DNA of 64,000 nt from JAWLEV01 sp046538105 (GCA_046538105.1 JBKHJO010000007.1:1-64000), one strand, 5' to 3'; counted from the stretch's first letter, positions 51,845 through 63,400 are shown. The notes: generated by a model not told the origin, from the letters alone. A program made the numbers and translations.

Positions 51845-52980
51845 CCGCTCCTCCCTACCGCGGCGACAGCCGCCTGCGCGCCCTCGGCAAGGCTGGGCGT
51901 ACTTTCCAATCCCGCCTCGGTCAGGATACGGCGCCCCTCCTCCTCGTTCGTCCCCACGAGGCGAACAACCATGGGCACATCAATCTCCAGTTTGTTCAAG
52001 GCTTCGACGATACCCTCAGCCACCACGTCGCAGCGCGTGATGCCACCAAAGATATTGATAAGCACAGCGCGTATGGCCCCATCTTCCAGGATGATCTCCA
52101 GAGCTTCTATCACCCTGTCAGTTCGAGCGCCCCCGCCGATATCGAGAAAGTTGGCTGGCGCACCGCCACAGAGCTTGATCACATCCATGGTGGCCATGGC
52201 CAATCCCGCCCCATTGACCATACAGCCGATATCACCCTCCAGCCTCACGTAGCTGATGCCCACCTCCCGCGCGCGGCGCTCCCCCGCCCCCTCGTCGTCG
52301 GCGTGCCGCATGGCCACCATATCCGGATGCCGAAAGAGGCCGTTATCATCCAGCGTCATCTTGGCATCGACGGCACACAGGTCCCCTTCCCGCGAAACCA
52401 CCAGGGGATTAATCTCCACCAGAGTGGCCTCGGTCTCCTGAGCAATCTCGTACAAGTTGACCGCGATCCGCCGCAGTCCGCCCCACAGGGCACGCGGTAG
52501 CCCCATGGCCGACACGAGGCGAATCACATGATAGGGGCGGAGCCCGACGAGGGGATCGAGGGCCATCCGCTGCACGGTCTGGGGCCGCCCACGCGCCGTC
52601 TCCTCGATGCCCACACCTCCCTCGGAGGAGACGATGAACATCATGCGCCGCGCCTGGCGATCGACGGTCAACCCCACATAGATCTCGTCGGCGATGTCGA
52701 TCTTTTTCTCCACCAGGACACAGTGCACGGCCAGCCCCTGAATCTCACGGCCCAGGATGCCCCGAACCTTCTCGACGGCCTCCGTGGGCCCCTCGGCAAA
52801 GACGATACCACCGGCCCTACCCCTACCCCCCACCAGCACCTGTGCTTTGATGGCCACGTCCGTGCCCAACCGTTCCGCGATCTCTGACACCTCCTCTGCC
52901 CGCTCCGCTACCTGGCCCGCAGGCACAGGGATGTCATGAGCGATGAATACCTCTTTTGCCTGATATTCGTGCAGTCTCAT
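51841..52980 (-). CDS. sucC: succinyl-CoA synthetase beta subunit
   Basis: 379 residues. The ATP-grasp domain starts MRLHEYQAKEVF, with KAQVLVGGRGRAGGI and EINPLVV. The C-terminal domain has FLDIGGGARTDRVIEALEII and ILINIFGGITRCDVVAEGI-like sequence. It starts 12 bp after the stop of the Agl23/NHL gene on the same strand, so the central-metabolism genes may be transcribed with the glycan-type genes upstream. Confidence 0.95.
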   Translation of the reverse strand: MRLHEYQAKEVFIAHDIPVPAGQVAERAEEVSEIAERLGTDVAIKAQVLVGGRGRAGGIVFAEGPTEAVEKVRGILGREIQGLAVHCVLVEKKIDIADEIYVGLTVDRQARRMMFIVSSEGGVGIEETARGRPQTVQRMALDPLVGLRPYHVIRLVSAMGLPRALWGGLRRIAVNLYEIAQETEATLVEINPLVVSREGDLCAVDAKMTLDDNGLFRHPDMVAMRHADDEGAGERRAREVGISYVRLEGDIGCMVNGAGLAMATMDVIKLCGGAPANFLDIGGGARTDRVIEALEIILEDGAIRAVLINIFGGITRCDVVAEGIVEALNKLEIDVPMVVRLVGTNEEEGRRILTEAGLESTPSLAEGAQAAVAAVGRSG

Positions 52981-52992
52981 GGGCTCCCTTTC

Positions 52993-55900
52993 TCAACGCT
53001 CCTCGAACACCAGGACGCGGCCGTTCCCGGAATCGCTCACCAACAGGCGCCCCGACGCATCCGCAGCGATGCCTATCGGCAGATTCATGGAGGCAAGATC
53101 GCCGCCTTCCTGCCCCCAAACGCGCACTAGCCGCCCCTGACCATCAAAGGCGATGACACGATGCCCTTCCGGATCGGTCGCATAGACATCTCCTTCACTT
53201 CCCACCGCCAGATAGGGCTTATTCAGCACGGACATCCCCACCCAAGCGTGGATCTGCCAACTGCGCGAAAAGTTCAAATCGCTATCAAAGACCTGAATAC
53301 GCTGGTTCCACGTGTCAGCAACATACAGAGTCCCTTCCGGGGACAATGCAAGCCCCACGGGTTCCTGCATCTGCCCTTCTTCATCGCCAGCGCCTCCCGC
53401 AGCCCCGACCATGTTGCCCTCGGGATCGTATTTCACCACCCGCTTGTTCCCCGTGTCACTGATATACAGATATCCTTCCTCGTCGACGACAAGAGCGCGT
53501 GGGCCGTAGAGAAGGTCGCCCGAATCCATGGCATCCCTCACTTCACCAAAGGTCCCCCATATCTCTTGGAGTTGTCCCTGATTATCGAACACCTGTATGC
53601 GGTGGTTCCAAGTGTCGGCGACATAGACATCGCCCTCGGGCCCCACCGCCACATCCCAGGGTTCCTTGAACTCCCCGGGCTGACCACCCTCTGCACCCCA
53701 CTGACGCAAGAATTGGCCGCTCCCGTCGAATACCTCCACGCGATGATTGTGACTGTCGGCCACATAGACGTTACCCTCGTCATCCGTAGCAACCCCCTTG
53801 GGCGCATCCAACTGTCCCGGCTCGCTGCCCGTGGCACCAAAAGCATCGACCGCCTCGATCTGCTCCCACTTTTCCAGGTACTCGTCTCCAGGCAGAGGTT
53901 CCGCTGCCGTGAGCGCCTCGGGGCCATAGTCCCACAGTTGCTGTACCACATCCCGACGCACATACATGGCGAATTTGTGTACGTGGGGCCATTCAGTCAA
54001 AGAAGCCTCCTCGTACTCGCGGTAAAAGAAGACGTTCCAGAGGTTCTGGCGCGCCGACTCGCTACTGATAACCCGCCAGCTTTTCTGCAACATCTTGCCC
54101 ATGTAAAGCAAACTATCAGACAGCCTCCCCAGGAAGCCCTTATCCTGCATGCCCTCCCGAATACTCCTCAGTTCTGGATCCATATACCAGTCCTGGTTGG
54201 GCCACCATATGAGCCGATACTGGCGCCGGTAATAGTTGTTGCCCAACAGGGGCTTGACGGCCGACTCGTTGGGTGGCCCGACAAGTACCACCTCGGCATC
54301 AAAGGGAGCGTCTGGCTTTTGGCCATAGAACTGGGCATTGTCAAAGTTGCGCAGATACCAGACAAAGGGCCAGCTGGCGTCGTCATCGTAGGCCACCTTC
54401 ATGTGCAGCCCCCCCGTCAACCGACGGGACATCTCCTCGATCTCTTGTGCCACCAGGGCCACATCCGGCGATCCCTGGGCATAGACCAGAAATTCGGTGG
54501 CCAGATCGGCGTTGATAAAGGACGCCATCCAGGCAAAGCGCACGGTCACTATACAGAGTACGATAAAAATCGAGATCAAGACGATGCGCCAGCGCTGGCT
54601 GTGGCGCAGACGGTACATGATGCGAGAGATAGCAATCACCAGGCCCAAACCGACGACCAGAGAGGTCAACCAGGCCATGGTCTCGCTCAATTCTCGCTCG
54701 GTCATGCCCGTCGAGGGACTGAACGCAAGCAGGCGCAGGATCACAAAGATAAAGAGAGGAACCAGTAAGAGAAGCCAGAGCGCCCCCTCTTCCTTCAGTT
54801 CGCGCCAGTCTGTATCAAAGAGTTTTCCAACAGCCCACCCGGCCAAAAGTTGCAGGGGAAGGGCCAGATGCATGGTCAACCAAGGCATCTTTTCCCCGGC
54901 CCAACTATAGATCACAAAGGCCGACACGGTCCAATAGAGAAGCATGGGGACAAAGGGGCTTTGCACAGGAGCGTCCCCCTCAGTGCCTTTGTCCTCAGTC
55001 GATCCCCTGAAAAAGTATACCGCCCCGCCGGCGCCAGCGAGTAGGGGAAGAAACTCGTACATGGACATCAGCACAAGGTAATAATACGGCGGCTGATCGC
55101 CACGCCTGACACCATGCTGGGAAAGCCAGTATCCCAGTTGTCCTACCATTCCCGTGGCAAAGCCCCGACCGTTCGTGAACATCGTGGTGAAAAGCGGCAC
55201 AAAGATGCCGTAGAATAGTCCCGCACATATCAGCCAGCGGCGCCAGTCCCACCAGAAGCCGATGGCCACAGAGATACCCAGAACCACCAGGAATATAGCG
55301 CCAGAGAAGAGTACTCCCTGCTGCGTATAATCCAGCGGATCCCCTCCCAAAATCTTGATGGCAAAGGGGGAGGCCAGAGGGAGGATGAGGGTGCCCATGA
55401 CGATGATCAGATCAAAGACGGCCATATCACGCCAGGAACGGGTTCGGTCGCGCAACCATTGATAAAGAAAGAAAAGGGCTAAAAAGGTGCCAAAGATAAA
55501 ATAGGTGATAAAGGTCGTCTCCTTGGCACAAAAGCCCAAAGAGACCGCCACCGCCACCAGATAAAGGTCTTTATTCCTACGCCGATCCAGATAGCGAAAG
55601 ATGGCGATGAACAACAGCAAATTGAACACGGCAGCGTATACATCATGCCGCAGGAAACGGGAGCGATGCATCATCACGGGAGAGATAACCATGAGAAAGG
55701 TCGCCCCCAGGACACCTTTTTTGCCCAACCACTTTTTCAACAGGAGGGGCATAGCCACCAGGGCAATCCCAAAAAGCGCAGGACTCAGGCGGGCTGTATA
55801 ATCGTTATGCCCAAATAGGGCAAAGATAAAAGCCGTAAAATGGTAGAGAAAGGGGCCGTGATAGGTGGGGTTGTGGCTGTATCCCTGCCCCGTGACCAGT

Positions 55901-56076
55901 TTCCAGGATTCCCAGGCATGAATGCTCTCGTCATGACTATAACCGCGGGGGGACAGGGCCCACAGCCGAGTGAACACCACAAAGAGTATGAGCAAGGTGT
56001 ACAGCACCTTCCACCACGCGATCCCACCTCGTATAACGGGCCTGTCCAGAAACGCGATCTCCTTTCGTTCGCTCAT
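52993..56076 (-). CDS. Agl23/TIGR03663-like membrane protein with C-terminal NHL propeller
   Basis: 1027 residues. The N-terminal half has about 11-13 membrane helices, with the GT-C-like acidic loop RGYSHDESIHAWESWK and TYHGPFLYHF, as in TIGR03663 (Agl23-like) proteins known from archaea and Chloroflexi. A soluble stretch (about 530-730) is followed by six NHL units, each with a core such as VYVADTWNHRIQVF, LYISDTGNKRVVKY and LLVSDSGNGRVLVF, a complete six-bladed propeller. Family members are suspected glycosyltransferases or flippase partners. It lies 15 bp after the next GT-C-type gene and 12 bp before sucC. The joining of this membrane type to an NHL propeller is the notable part. Confidence 0.85.
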   Translation of the reverse strand: MSERKEIAFLDRPVIRGGIAWWKVLYTLLILFVVFTRLWALSPRGYSHDESIHAWESWKLVTGQGYSHNPTYHGPFLYHFTAFIFALFGHNDYTARLSPALFGIALVAMPLLLKKWLGKKGVLGATFLMVISPVMMHRSRFLRHDVYAAVFNLLLFIAIFRYLDRRRNKDLYLVAVAVSLGFCAKETTFITYFIFGTFLALFFLYQWLRDRTRSWRDMAVFDLIIVMGTLILPLASPFAIKILGGDPLDYTQQGVLFSGAIFLVVLGISVAIGFWWDWRRWLICAGLFYGIFVPLFTTMFTNGRGFATGMVGQLGYWLSQHGVRRGDQPPYYYLVLMSMYEFLPLLAGAGGAVYFFRGSTEDKGTEGDAPVQSPFVPMLLYWTVSAFVIYSWAGEKMPWLTMHLALPLQLLAGWAVGKLFDTDWRELKEEGALWLLLLVPLFIFVILRLLAFSPSTGMTERELSETMAWLTSLVVGLGLVIAISRIMYRLRHSQRWRIVLISIFIVLCIVTVRFAWMASFINADLATEFLVYAQGSPDVALVAQEIEEMSRRLTGGLHMKVAYDDDASWPFVWYLRNFDNAQFYGQKPDAPFDAEVVLVGPPNESAVKPLLGNNYYRRQYRLIWWPNQDWYMDPELRSIREGMQDKGFLGRLSDSLLYMGKMLQKSWRVISSESARQNLWNVFFYREYEEASLTEWPHVHKFAMYVRRDVVQQLWDYGPEALTAAEPLPGDEYLEKWEQIEAVDAFGATGSEPGQLDAPKGVATDDEGNVYVADSHNHRVEVFDGSGQFLRQWGAEGGQPGEFKEPWDVAVGPEGDVYVADTWNHRIQVFDNQGQLQEIWGTFGEVRDAMDSGDLLYGPRALVVDEEGYLYISDTGNKRVVKYDPEGNMVGAAGGAGDEEGQMQEPVGLALSPEGTLYVADTWNQRIQVFDSDLNFSRSWQIHAWVGMSVLNKPYLAVGSEGDVYATDPEGHRVIAFDGQGRLVRVWGQEGGDLASMNLPIGIAADASGRLLVSDSGNGRVLVFEER

Positions 56077-56090
56077 CCGTGCGTTTTCTC

Positions 56091-57893
56091 CTACCTTATA
56101 GTTTGATCTTCAGTTTCAAGGCGCACCCACACGTGAATCCGTTCGGCCTCCACAATCCCCACGGCATCGCGATAGACCAACCAGCGCAGGAACTCACGCA
56201 AAGATAGAGTCTGCGCGGGGCGGCGCTCCCGTAGATGGAAACCCTGCCCCCCATAGCCCGCCGGCTGCTCCTCCTCGAGACGCTCCTCGGTGATCAGAAC
56301 AACTGTACCTGCCCGGGCATCTCCAAAAGGCACGGAACGCGCATGAGGATAATCGCGCAGATACCAGCCCATCCAGGGATCCAGGCTTTCCTCATAGTCG
56401 ACCTCCATGGCGCGCCGTCCCTCCGCCCGGCGGCTCGAAAACTCTTGCAAAAAGCGCTCCAGTGCATGCAACTGCGTCGACGCGGGACGATGGACCATCC
56501 CCTCCCGCGCATCGCGACCCGTCTGATAGGCCAGCGCCGTCGACCCCCGAACGGTCACAACGGCCATACACAACAGCAGAATGCCCACGCCGACCGCCAA
56601 GGCTCCACGACGTCCGAGCCAGAACCAGGACGCCCCCCACATGGCCAAAACCACCCCCCCTCCCCCAGCCGCATAGAGGAGATACCTCACCTGTGCCGTG
56701 TGGATATACGCACAGAGTTCCAGGAAAGCAAGGGCCATCAAGACGACGGCCGCCCAGAACACTATTCCTTCATCTCGCCCCACACCGCGGATGAGATGAT
56801 CCCAGAGATATTGAAACCCCCTCACCGCCAGGATGACCAGCGGCAGAAGCAGATGGGGAAGCCACTGTGGCTCCCGATGGCCCAGGGGAACGCTCAACAA
56901 CAACCCCCAGGCAACCCACAGAGCAAGAAAGGAGGTAAGCCTGTCCCTTCCGCTCAGCCCCCATACGATACCCACGACGCCCAGAACCACCGTCAGAAAC
57001 TCGTACATCAACAACGTCTTGACAAGAGCGAGGGAGGACAAATCGCCCACAGGGGACAATGCACGCACCCACCGACCAGCCAGGTTGATGCTGACTCCGA
57101 TACCCCCGGGATTGCTTAGGAAAGCGCTGCCAAAAAGGAGGAACGTCCCCACCAGCATCGAGACGTTCCATCGGGTAAAGGCTCCCTGGAACAACGTCCC
57201 CCCGCGTTCACGGAAAGCGTCGTCATGCCGGATAAGCCACCAGATGCCGCCGTACAACAACGCATAGACCAAAAACGTATATATCCCGGGGCCGGCCGTC
57301 AGCCCCAATCCCAGAGCGGCAAAGCCCCACCTCAAGCGGGTCCCATCACCCGTCCGCAGGTAGCGCAAGATCGAAACGAGTATGACCGCGCTCAATGTCA
57401 CGGTGGGTATGGTCCCCTCGGACGTGCGCGAAAAAAAGACCCACGTCGGCGCAAAAGCGAGGAGCAAAGAAGCCATCAGGCTTCCCTGACGCCCCAATAC
57501 GTCGCGACAAGAGTAGGGAAGCAATACGAGAGCGGTCCCCATAAAAGCGGGCAGCAGACGCACGGCCACGTCCGACGCCCTCGTCAGGGCAAAGAATACC
57601 AAATTCGCGTCATAGAGCAGCGGGATATATTCAAAAGAGTGTACGGGCCGCGCCCCCTGCAGAGCGCGCCATGCGGCCAGAGCCGTGTGCGCTTCCTCTT
57701 CCACAAGCGGCCAGCGCCCCAGGGACGCTAGTCGTACCACGAGGGCGGCAAAAGTAATGATCCCATACAGCGCGCCCTCGACGGTCAGCCCCTCGAATGT
57801 CAATCCCTGTTTTATGCTCCTCTCCCTGAAATCGCGGACATCCTCCACAAATGCCGAGGACAGTGCACGTGAACCGTTGGAATTGACGGTCAT
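56091..57893 (-). CDS. GT-C/GT39-like membrane glycosyltransferase
   Basis: 600 residues with about 12 membrane helices. The first outer loop holds RWPLVEEEAHTALAAWRALQ, an acidic motif like the catalytic loop of GT39-type mannosyltransferases, and SFEYIPLLYDANLVFFALTR follows. Its order of helices resembles the Agl23-like neighbour. It probably uses a lipid-linked sugar donor at the outer membrane face. It precedes the NHL-bearing gene by 15 bp, and an extended -10 promoter lies upstream. Confidence 0.7.
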   Translation of the reverse strand: MTVNSNGSRALSSAFVEDVRDFRERSIKQGLTFEGLTVEGALYGIITFAALVVRLASLGRWPLVEEEAHTALAAWRALQGARPVHSFEYIPLLYDANLVFFALTRASDVAVRLLPAFMGTALVLLPYSCRDVLGRQGSLMASLLLAFAPTWVFFSRTSEGTIPTVTLSAVILVSILRYLRTGDGTRLRWGFAALGLGLTAGPGIYTFLVYALLYGGIWWLIRHDDAFRERGGTLFQGAFTRWNVSMLVGTFLLFGSAFLSNPGGIGVSINLAGRWVRALSPVGDLSSLALVKTLLMYEFLTVVLGVVGIVWGLSGRDRLTSFLALWVAWGLLLSVPLGHREPQWLPHLLLPLVILAVRGFQYLWDHLIRGVGRDEGIVFWAAVVLMALAFLELCAYIHTAQVRYLLYAAGGGGVVLAMWGASWFWLGRRGALAVGVGILLLCMAVVTVRGSTALAYQTGRDAREGMVHRPASTQLHALERFLQEFSSRRAEGRRAMEVDYEESLDPWMGWYLRDYPHARSVPFGDARAGTVVLITEERLEEEQPAGYGGQGFHLRERRPAQTLSLREFLRWLVYRDAVGIVEAERIHVWVRLETEDQTIR

Positions 57894-57955
57894 AGCGGTC
57901 TATTCATCTCCCAGCCGAACGGATGAAATGGACAAACTGACATGCGATCACAAGG

Positions 57956-57964
57956 ATTATACCA
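57956..57964 (-). promoter_or_regulatory. extended -10 promoter before the GT39-like gene
   Basis: On the minus strand TGGTATAAT (57964-57956), about 65 bp before the ATG at 57893. No good -35 is seen. It could start the GT39 / Agl23-NHL / sucCD / HAD transcript. Confidence 0.5.
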
Positions 57965-58002
57965 TACCTGAACGCACCCTTACAGAACGGGACGCCCCAT
58001 TT

Positions 58003-60405
58003 TCAAGGCGACCAACAATAGATGATGATCCCATCTCCTTCGTAACAACGTCGCATAAGATCATCAAAGGCGCCAGTCATAGCCGAGTTCAAACTGTACT
58101 TTTTTCGCTCCAGCGGCCCGACATACACGTAATCCACGTCGTATTTCTCCAGGAGATGGCGCTTCTGCGTCTCGTCGAGGCTCTGATAGATAGTGGCAAT
58201 ATCCGGCTCCCGACGCCCGGCCTCATCATAGTTCCCCCGCCATTGTAGTTCGTGTCCCCCCCAACCCAGTAGCGTGGGTATGCCAGTATGCGCAGAGATC
58301 CAGTTGTACTCTGAATAGGACCCCCCCGGTGCCTCCAGGAGTACGCTTCCCGGCGTAGCATTAGCGCTCAACCACTGGATAGCCTCATAGTCCGCCCTCC
58401 GATGCTCTCTTACATAGCGCGTGCCGTCGAGGGTCGGCTCACCACGAAATCCACCGGCCTTGCTGGGTATGGCGGCCACGGTATAACTCATACCGGCCAG
58501 CACCAGCATCCCCGCTATCGCCAGCCACATCGCGGTGGCGACGCGTCCCAGCATGGAGCCTAACCGCTCCCATCGATGCAGCACGTGGAATATCCCATAA
58601 GCAGAGGCAAGGGCCAGTAGCACCCACGCCTGATAGTAGAACTTGAAGATGGTATTCATGCGCGTACCGAAGGTGTCTCGAAGAAAGATAAACTCCACGC
58701 TACCCGTCAGCGCAAAACCCACCATGACCAAAAGAAGCGAAAAGGACGTGCTGGGCGAAAGGGACATTTCCGGGACGCTCCAACTCCCCGACAGCCAGAG
58801 TGTCAGTGAAAGCGCCACAATCGCCCAAACAAAAGCCGCCGTCCACCACTGTCCAAGTAGGCAACCCAGTACGAAAAGCGCTATCAGCCCGGCGACCCAT
58901 CTCGCCCACGACGGACCATCCGCCTCGCTCCCCAGCGGCTGGTGAGTCGTGAGAAAGACCAGAAAGCCGAGCTGGATGAAGATAAAGACTCCCATCATGA
59001 TCAGGTACTGATGCAGCCGTGTCTTAATCTCCCCCACCCAACCGATGCCCCCCGCCTGAGAGCGAAAGCTTATATAAAAAGGGAGATAAGCCAGGATGCC
59101 CGTGAAGAGCAGCCCCACAAAGACGGCAAGCGCGTCAGGCAGCCACCTTTGCCCGGGCGCCACCTCCGCCTGACGGTGCACGGCATAGATCAGAACGAGG
59201 AGCCCCAGATAGATCGGATAGTCCCAGGTATTGAGAAAGCCCAAGCCTCCTATGATCACGGCATAGAGAAGGAAATCCCCGATACCGCCAGGCCAGATCC
59301 ACCTTAAAAGGGCGATCCCCCGCTTCCAGAGGCTTCCCCCCTCTCCTACTTCACCCTGCTGCACCCCTTGCTCCCGCGCTCCGTGCAGCAGCAGGTTCAG
59401 GGCCAGAGCGAGAGCCAGCAGAACAAAGGGCAGCGCAAGTACGTGAGGGTGGTTATCGCCCAGAAGGAAGCTGAAAAAGGGGAATTCACTGATGACCTCC
59501 ATTGAGCGACCCGACGCGTCCACGTCATGGACGACGCGAGAAGCCCGCCACCACCACCAGGAATCATCCGGATACCACGTGGAACTCGGCGGCGTGGCGC
59601 GAAGGTTCCTTATATCCAACCAACGCCACAACGCTTCCGAGCCCCCGCCATGGGCGCGCAGCAGTTCAAAGACGCCCTCCAGATTGCCCATCAGCGCCAC
59701 AAAGACCGCGCCCAGTAGGCCGGTGCCCACAGCAGCCTCCGACACCAGAGGAGTTTCCTCCGTTGAACCCTCCCCTTGACGTTCAAGATACGCCTGAACC
59801 ATATTGTAGACGAGGCTGAAAGAACCACTCAAGGTAAGGGCGAACAGCGTGCTGCCCATGAGATTGAAACCGATCTCGCTGGGAACCCCCGACAACCTGA
59901 TCAGCATGGCCGTCATAACATAGCCCAAATAGTAGTAACTGATGGTATAGCCCGACAGCCAGGGATCATGGGGAGGAAAGGTGCGGCTGCGCAGGATGCC
60001 GTTTATGAAAGCGAACTCCATGGGCTTTTCCGTGCCTGCAATGTCGGGATTGTAGGCCCGAAAGAGGGCAAAAGCCGCCAACCCTACAAAGAAAAGGCTC
60101 TCGGTGATGAGGAGAAGGCGCCACCGCTCCCTCAAAAAGGCCCGCATCCGCCCTCCATCCCCTGACCAGAGATAAAGCGAAAGCGCTCCCATAAGCAGCA
60201 ACACGAATACCATGCAGGAGGTGGTATTCTGCAGGATCCCCAGCGTCACCAGCAGCCAAAAGGCAAAAGCCGATAGGAGCAGCCCCACCTGGCGCGCGTA
60301 ACCCAACCCACGGTCGGGAAGAAAGCGCAGAAGGTGCAGCGTTATGGGCAGGGCAAGCAGCCCCATCACCTGCAGGACAAACCACCAGATCAGGACGTGC
60401 AGCAT
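58003..60405 (-). CDS. DUF2298 (Chlor_Arch_YYY) membrane protein
   Basis: 800 residues with about 16 or more membrane helices. The three DUF2298 blocks are present: PHDPWLSGYTISYYYLGYVM early, ISEFPFFSFLLGDNHPHVLA in the middle, and GTRMNTIFKFYYQAWVLLA late, then a soluble end with HTGIPTLLGWGGHELQWRG. The triple tyrosine gives the YYY name. Such proteins may be glycosyltransferases using lipid-linked donors; the function is not established. It starts 48 bp after the tandem DUF2298 gene. GAGGGG precedes the ATG. Confidence 0.88.
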   Translation of the reverse strand: MLHVLIWWFVLQVMGLLALPITLHLLRFLPDRGLGYARQVGLLLSAFAFWLLVTLGILQNTTSCMVFVLLLMGALSLYLWSGDGGRMRAFLRERWRLLLITESLFFVGLAAFALFRAYNPDIAGTEKPMEFAFINGILRSRTFPPHDPWLSGYTISYYYLGYVMTAMLIRLSGVPSEIGFNLMGSTLFALTLSGSFSLVYNMVQAYLERQGEGSTEETPLVSEAAVGTGLLGAVFVALMGNLEGVFELLRAHGGGSEALWRWLDIRNLRATPPSSTWYPDDSWWWWRASRVVHDVDASGRSMEVISEFPFFSFLLGDNHPHVLALPFVLLALALALNLLLHGAREQGVQQGEVGEGGSLWKRGIALLRWIWPGGIGDFLLYAVIIGGLGFLNTWDYPIYLGLLVLIYAVHRQAEVAPGQRWLPDALAVFVGLLFTGILAYLPFYISFRSQAGGIGWVGEIKTRLHQYLIMMGVFIFIQLGFLVFLTTHQPLGSEADGPSWARWVAGLIALFVLGCLLGQWWTAAFVWAIVALSLTLWLSGSWSVPEMSLSPSTSFSLLLVMVGFALTGSVEFIFLRDTFGTRMNTIFKFYYQAWVLLALASAYGIFHVLHRWERLGSMLGRVATAMWLAIAGMLVLAGMSYTVAAIPSKAGGFRGEPTLDGTRYVREHRRADYEAIQWLSANATPGSVLLEAPGGSYSEYNWISAHTGIPTLLGWGGHELQWRGNYDEAGRREPDIATIYQSLDETQKRHLLEKYDVDYVYVGPLERKKYSLNSAMTGAFDDLMRRCYEGDGIIIYCWSP

Positions 60406-60453
60406 GATCCAGAACCCCTCAGAGCCGTTCTTGCATAGGGAGACGCCATCACC

Positions 60454-63400
60454 TTAAACATCCCCATACCCAACCACCTCGTATATATCGACTCCTTCAT
60501 TATGAAACACACGCCTCATGATCCCCCGATGCACCAGGATATCGAACTTGGCCAGACCATCAGGATCGTAGGCGTTACGCTCCAGTTGTCCCACGTAAAC
60601 ATAGCGCACACGATATTTCGCCAGGATCTCCTGCACGCCATCCACATCCTCACTTTGAAAGATGGCCTCCGCATCCTCCTGCCGCGATCCCAATTGCTTC
60701 CAGGGACGCTGCTCATTCACATGCGCACCGATGATAGTGGGCAGTCCCGTATAGGAACAGACGCGAAGCCCCCCCTCCCGATAGTAGCCCAGGGGTGCCT
60801 CGGCGATTACCGGCGTGCCCTCCACATTTTTCCAGAGCCAGACGATGGCCTGGCGATCGTATTCTAGGTGTATCGCGCTCCCCTCGTCCGGCCAGAAATA
60901 GATCGCCGTCTTCATATAGGCCGTGCCGTCGAGGGTTCCCATCGGCGGCTGCGCATTGGGAAAGCGCTGGCTAACCCGCGCCGGAACTGCCAACACAGTA
61001 TATACCATGGACGATACCAGCCCCAGTAGCAGGACACCTTGCCATACGGCCCCCAGACATCCCTTCACCTTACACCATAGTATGGACAAGATACCGCCCA
61101 GCGCCAAACCGAAAAGTACCCACGCCTGGATATGGAACTTGAACACCGTGTTCATGCGTCGCCACTCGGAACCGGCCAGGAAATCCTTCAGATAGACGAT
61201 CTCCACCACCCAGAGGATACACAAAGCCGCAAAGACCATCAGACGCCGCATAAAAGCGGCGCGGTCCCTTCCGCTGTGAAAAAGGGCCAGGCCCGTCATT
61301 CCGATGAGGAGAACGAGCATCGCCCAGAGCCATAGCCCGGAGCGGATGAAAAAGACGGTTACGGCAATCAGCATGACCAAAGATAGAGAATGAATGCCCC
61401 ATACCACCATCCCTCCCTTTCGCCACGACCAAAGGCGATGCAGGGTACGCCCCAATCCTCGCCTCTTGACCACAGTCACCAGGCGGGACCACGGCCAGGC
61501 CTGCCACGTCCACCACGAGGACACAGAGAAGACCAAAAAGATGTAAAATCCCCAGATAGCCAAAAAAGGAGCCAGTGGCGTACGCCCATCTGGAGGAACG
61601 ATCCCCAATCCCACATGTTGAGGCTGATAATGGGCATAAAAAGGGCCATAAGCCATGAGCGAGAGCAGGAACAAGAACAAAAAGACGGCCACCCCCATCA
61701 TCATCCCCTTCCATCCCCCACGTGTATAACCATAATAGAGCAATACACAGCCTGAAAGCGCCGCGTAGGCGGGCAGATCCCAGGTGTTGATCACCCCCAA
61801 AGAACCCAGGGCGACGGTGGCCAGCAGGCCGGCCATGATAGAGGGACCAAGGCGGCGCTCCCTACCCCATAACAAGGAAGCCGCCAGCCCCACGACAAGT
61901 ATAGTGAAGGGAATGCCGATCAGATGGGGATGCAGATCGGCAAAGAGAAAGGTGAAAAAGGGAAACTCGTTGATGGTGTGGGGGATGATGCGTGTGCCAT
62001 AGTACCAGTACTCGAATCGCAGAGGAATGCCCTGTCGTATCATACGCACCAACCCCGGTAGGACGCGGGAAATATCCGCCCAGGTCACCTCAGAGCGGGC
62101 GAGAGAGACCCCCCCGGTCTCTGCAAGCCTCTCCAGCACCTGCAATATACCAGAGAGGTTGCCCATGACGGCCACCAATACCACCGCCCCCATCCCCGCC
62201 CACAGCCCCCGGGAGGAGATGGGACTTTGAGGATCAGCCCCGGCAATTTCAACGTCGTCTCCCACTCCTGCGGTCTCTTCCATTCCTCCCCCATCCAGGG
62301 CCGCGAGTCCATAGGAGACACCAAAGGTATGAGAGACGGTCAGTGCAAAAAAGGTGGGCACGGCCAGATTAAAGGCCACCCGAGGAAGCGTCCCCGTGAG
62401 CTTGATCAACGTACCGACGATAAATTGCCCATAGTAGTAATAGTTGATATACCCGCCGGCGAAATAGGGGTCATAGGGCGGCATATAGGCGGATTTGCAG
62501 ATGGCATTGAGGAAAGCCATCTCCATCATCTTTTCCCCACCAAACCAGGGTTGCCACAGATCCGGGTTGAGGAGGCGTAGACCGACAAAGAGCAGAAAAC
62601 CGACGTCAAAGATTCCCTCCTCTATCAGTATCAGCCTCCACTGTAGACGCCACCTCCCTCCCACACGACGGCGACGGCGCAACCACAGAAAAAAAGCACC
62701 TCCCCCCAGCAACACCAGGGCCGACCAGACCACCCGGGGACGGTTGGCAACCACACGCAAACTGGCACCGACCCACACGAAATAGCTGACAATCAATAAG
62801 CCTATCCCCTTGCTCAGATAATACCCCCCGTCCGGCAGATGGGGAAAAGCATAGCCCACCAGGGGAAGAGCGACCAATCCAAGGATCTGCAATACGATCC
62901 ACCAAGAGAGGAGAGAAAGGATCGTGCTGCCCGCTGCCAGGCGATTCCAGCCCCTATCCTCGATCACCGGCAACTGATCGACAGGTTCGTCCAGCATAAG
63001 CGAGGGGCCCTCCCCCCCCGCCTGCAGGTCGCCAGAGGGGCGTTTCTGTGGGTCCTCCGCCTTCACCACCTCCGGCACCCAATGCCTGGCAAGCCAACGT
63101 TTCACGACACCCCACGGGCTCCCCTGTTCCCCAGAATTCGAGGCTACCAGTTCAGCGCCCGACCCCTTGACGCGATAGATAGTGACCGGACCACGTTCGT
63201 AGACGACCTCCAGCGTGGAACCAACCATACGCTCAAACTTTTCCAGACCCTGCGCGGCATAATGGGCCTGCTCCAACTCTCCCACGTATATATAGCCCAC
63301 GCGGTAGCGATTGAGAATGCGGGCGGCGATCACGGTATCGTGGGTGTTATAGAGCTGTCGCAGATCCTCCAAACGCCAGTCTACCACCTGACTGCCCACC

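Noticed and set aside
53161..54768. 535-codon plus-strand frame
   Set aside because: Antisense shadow of the Agl23/NHL gene; no motifs.
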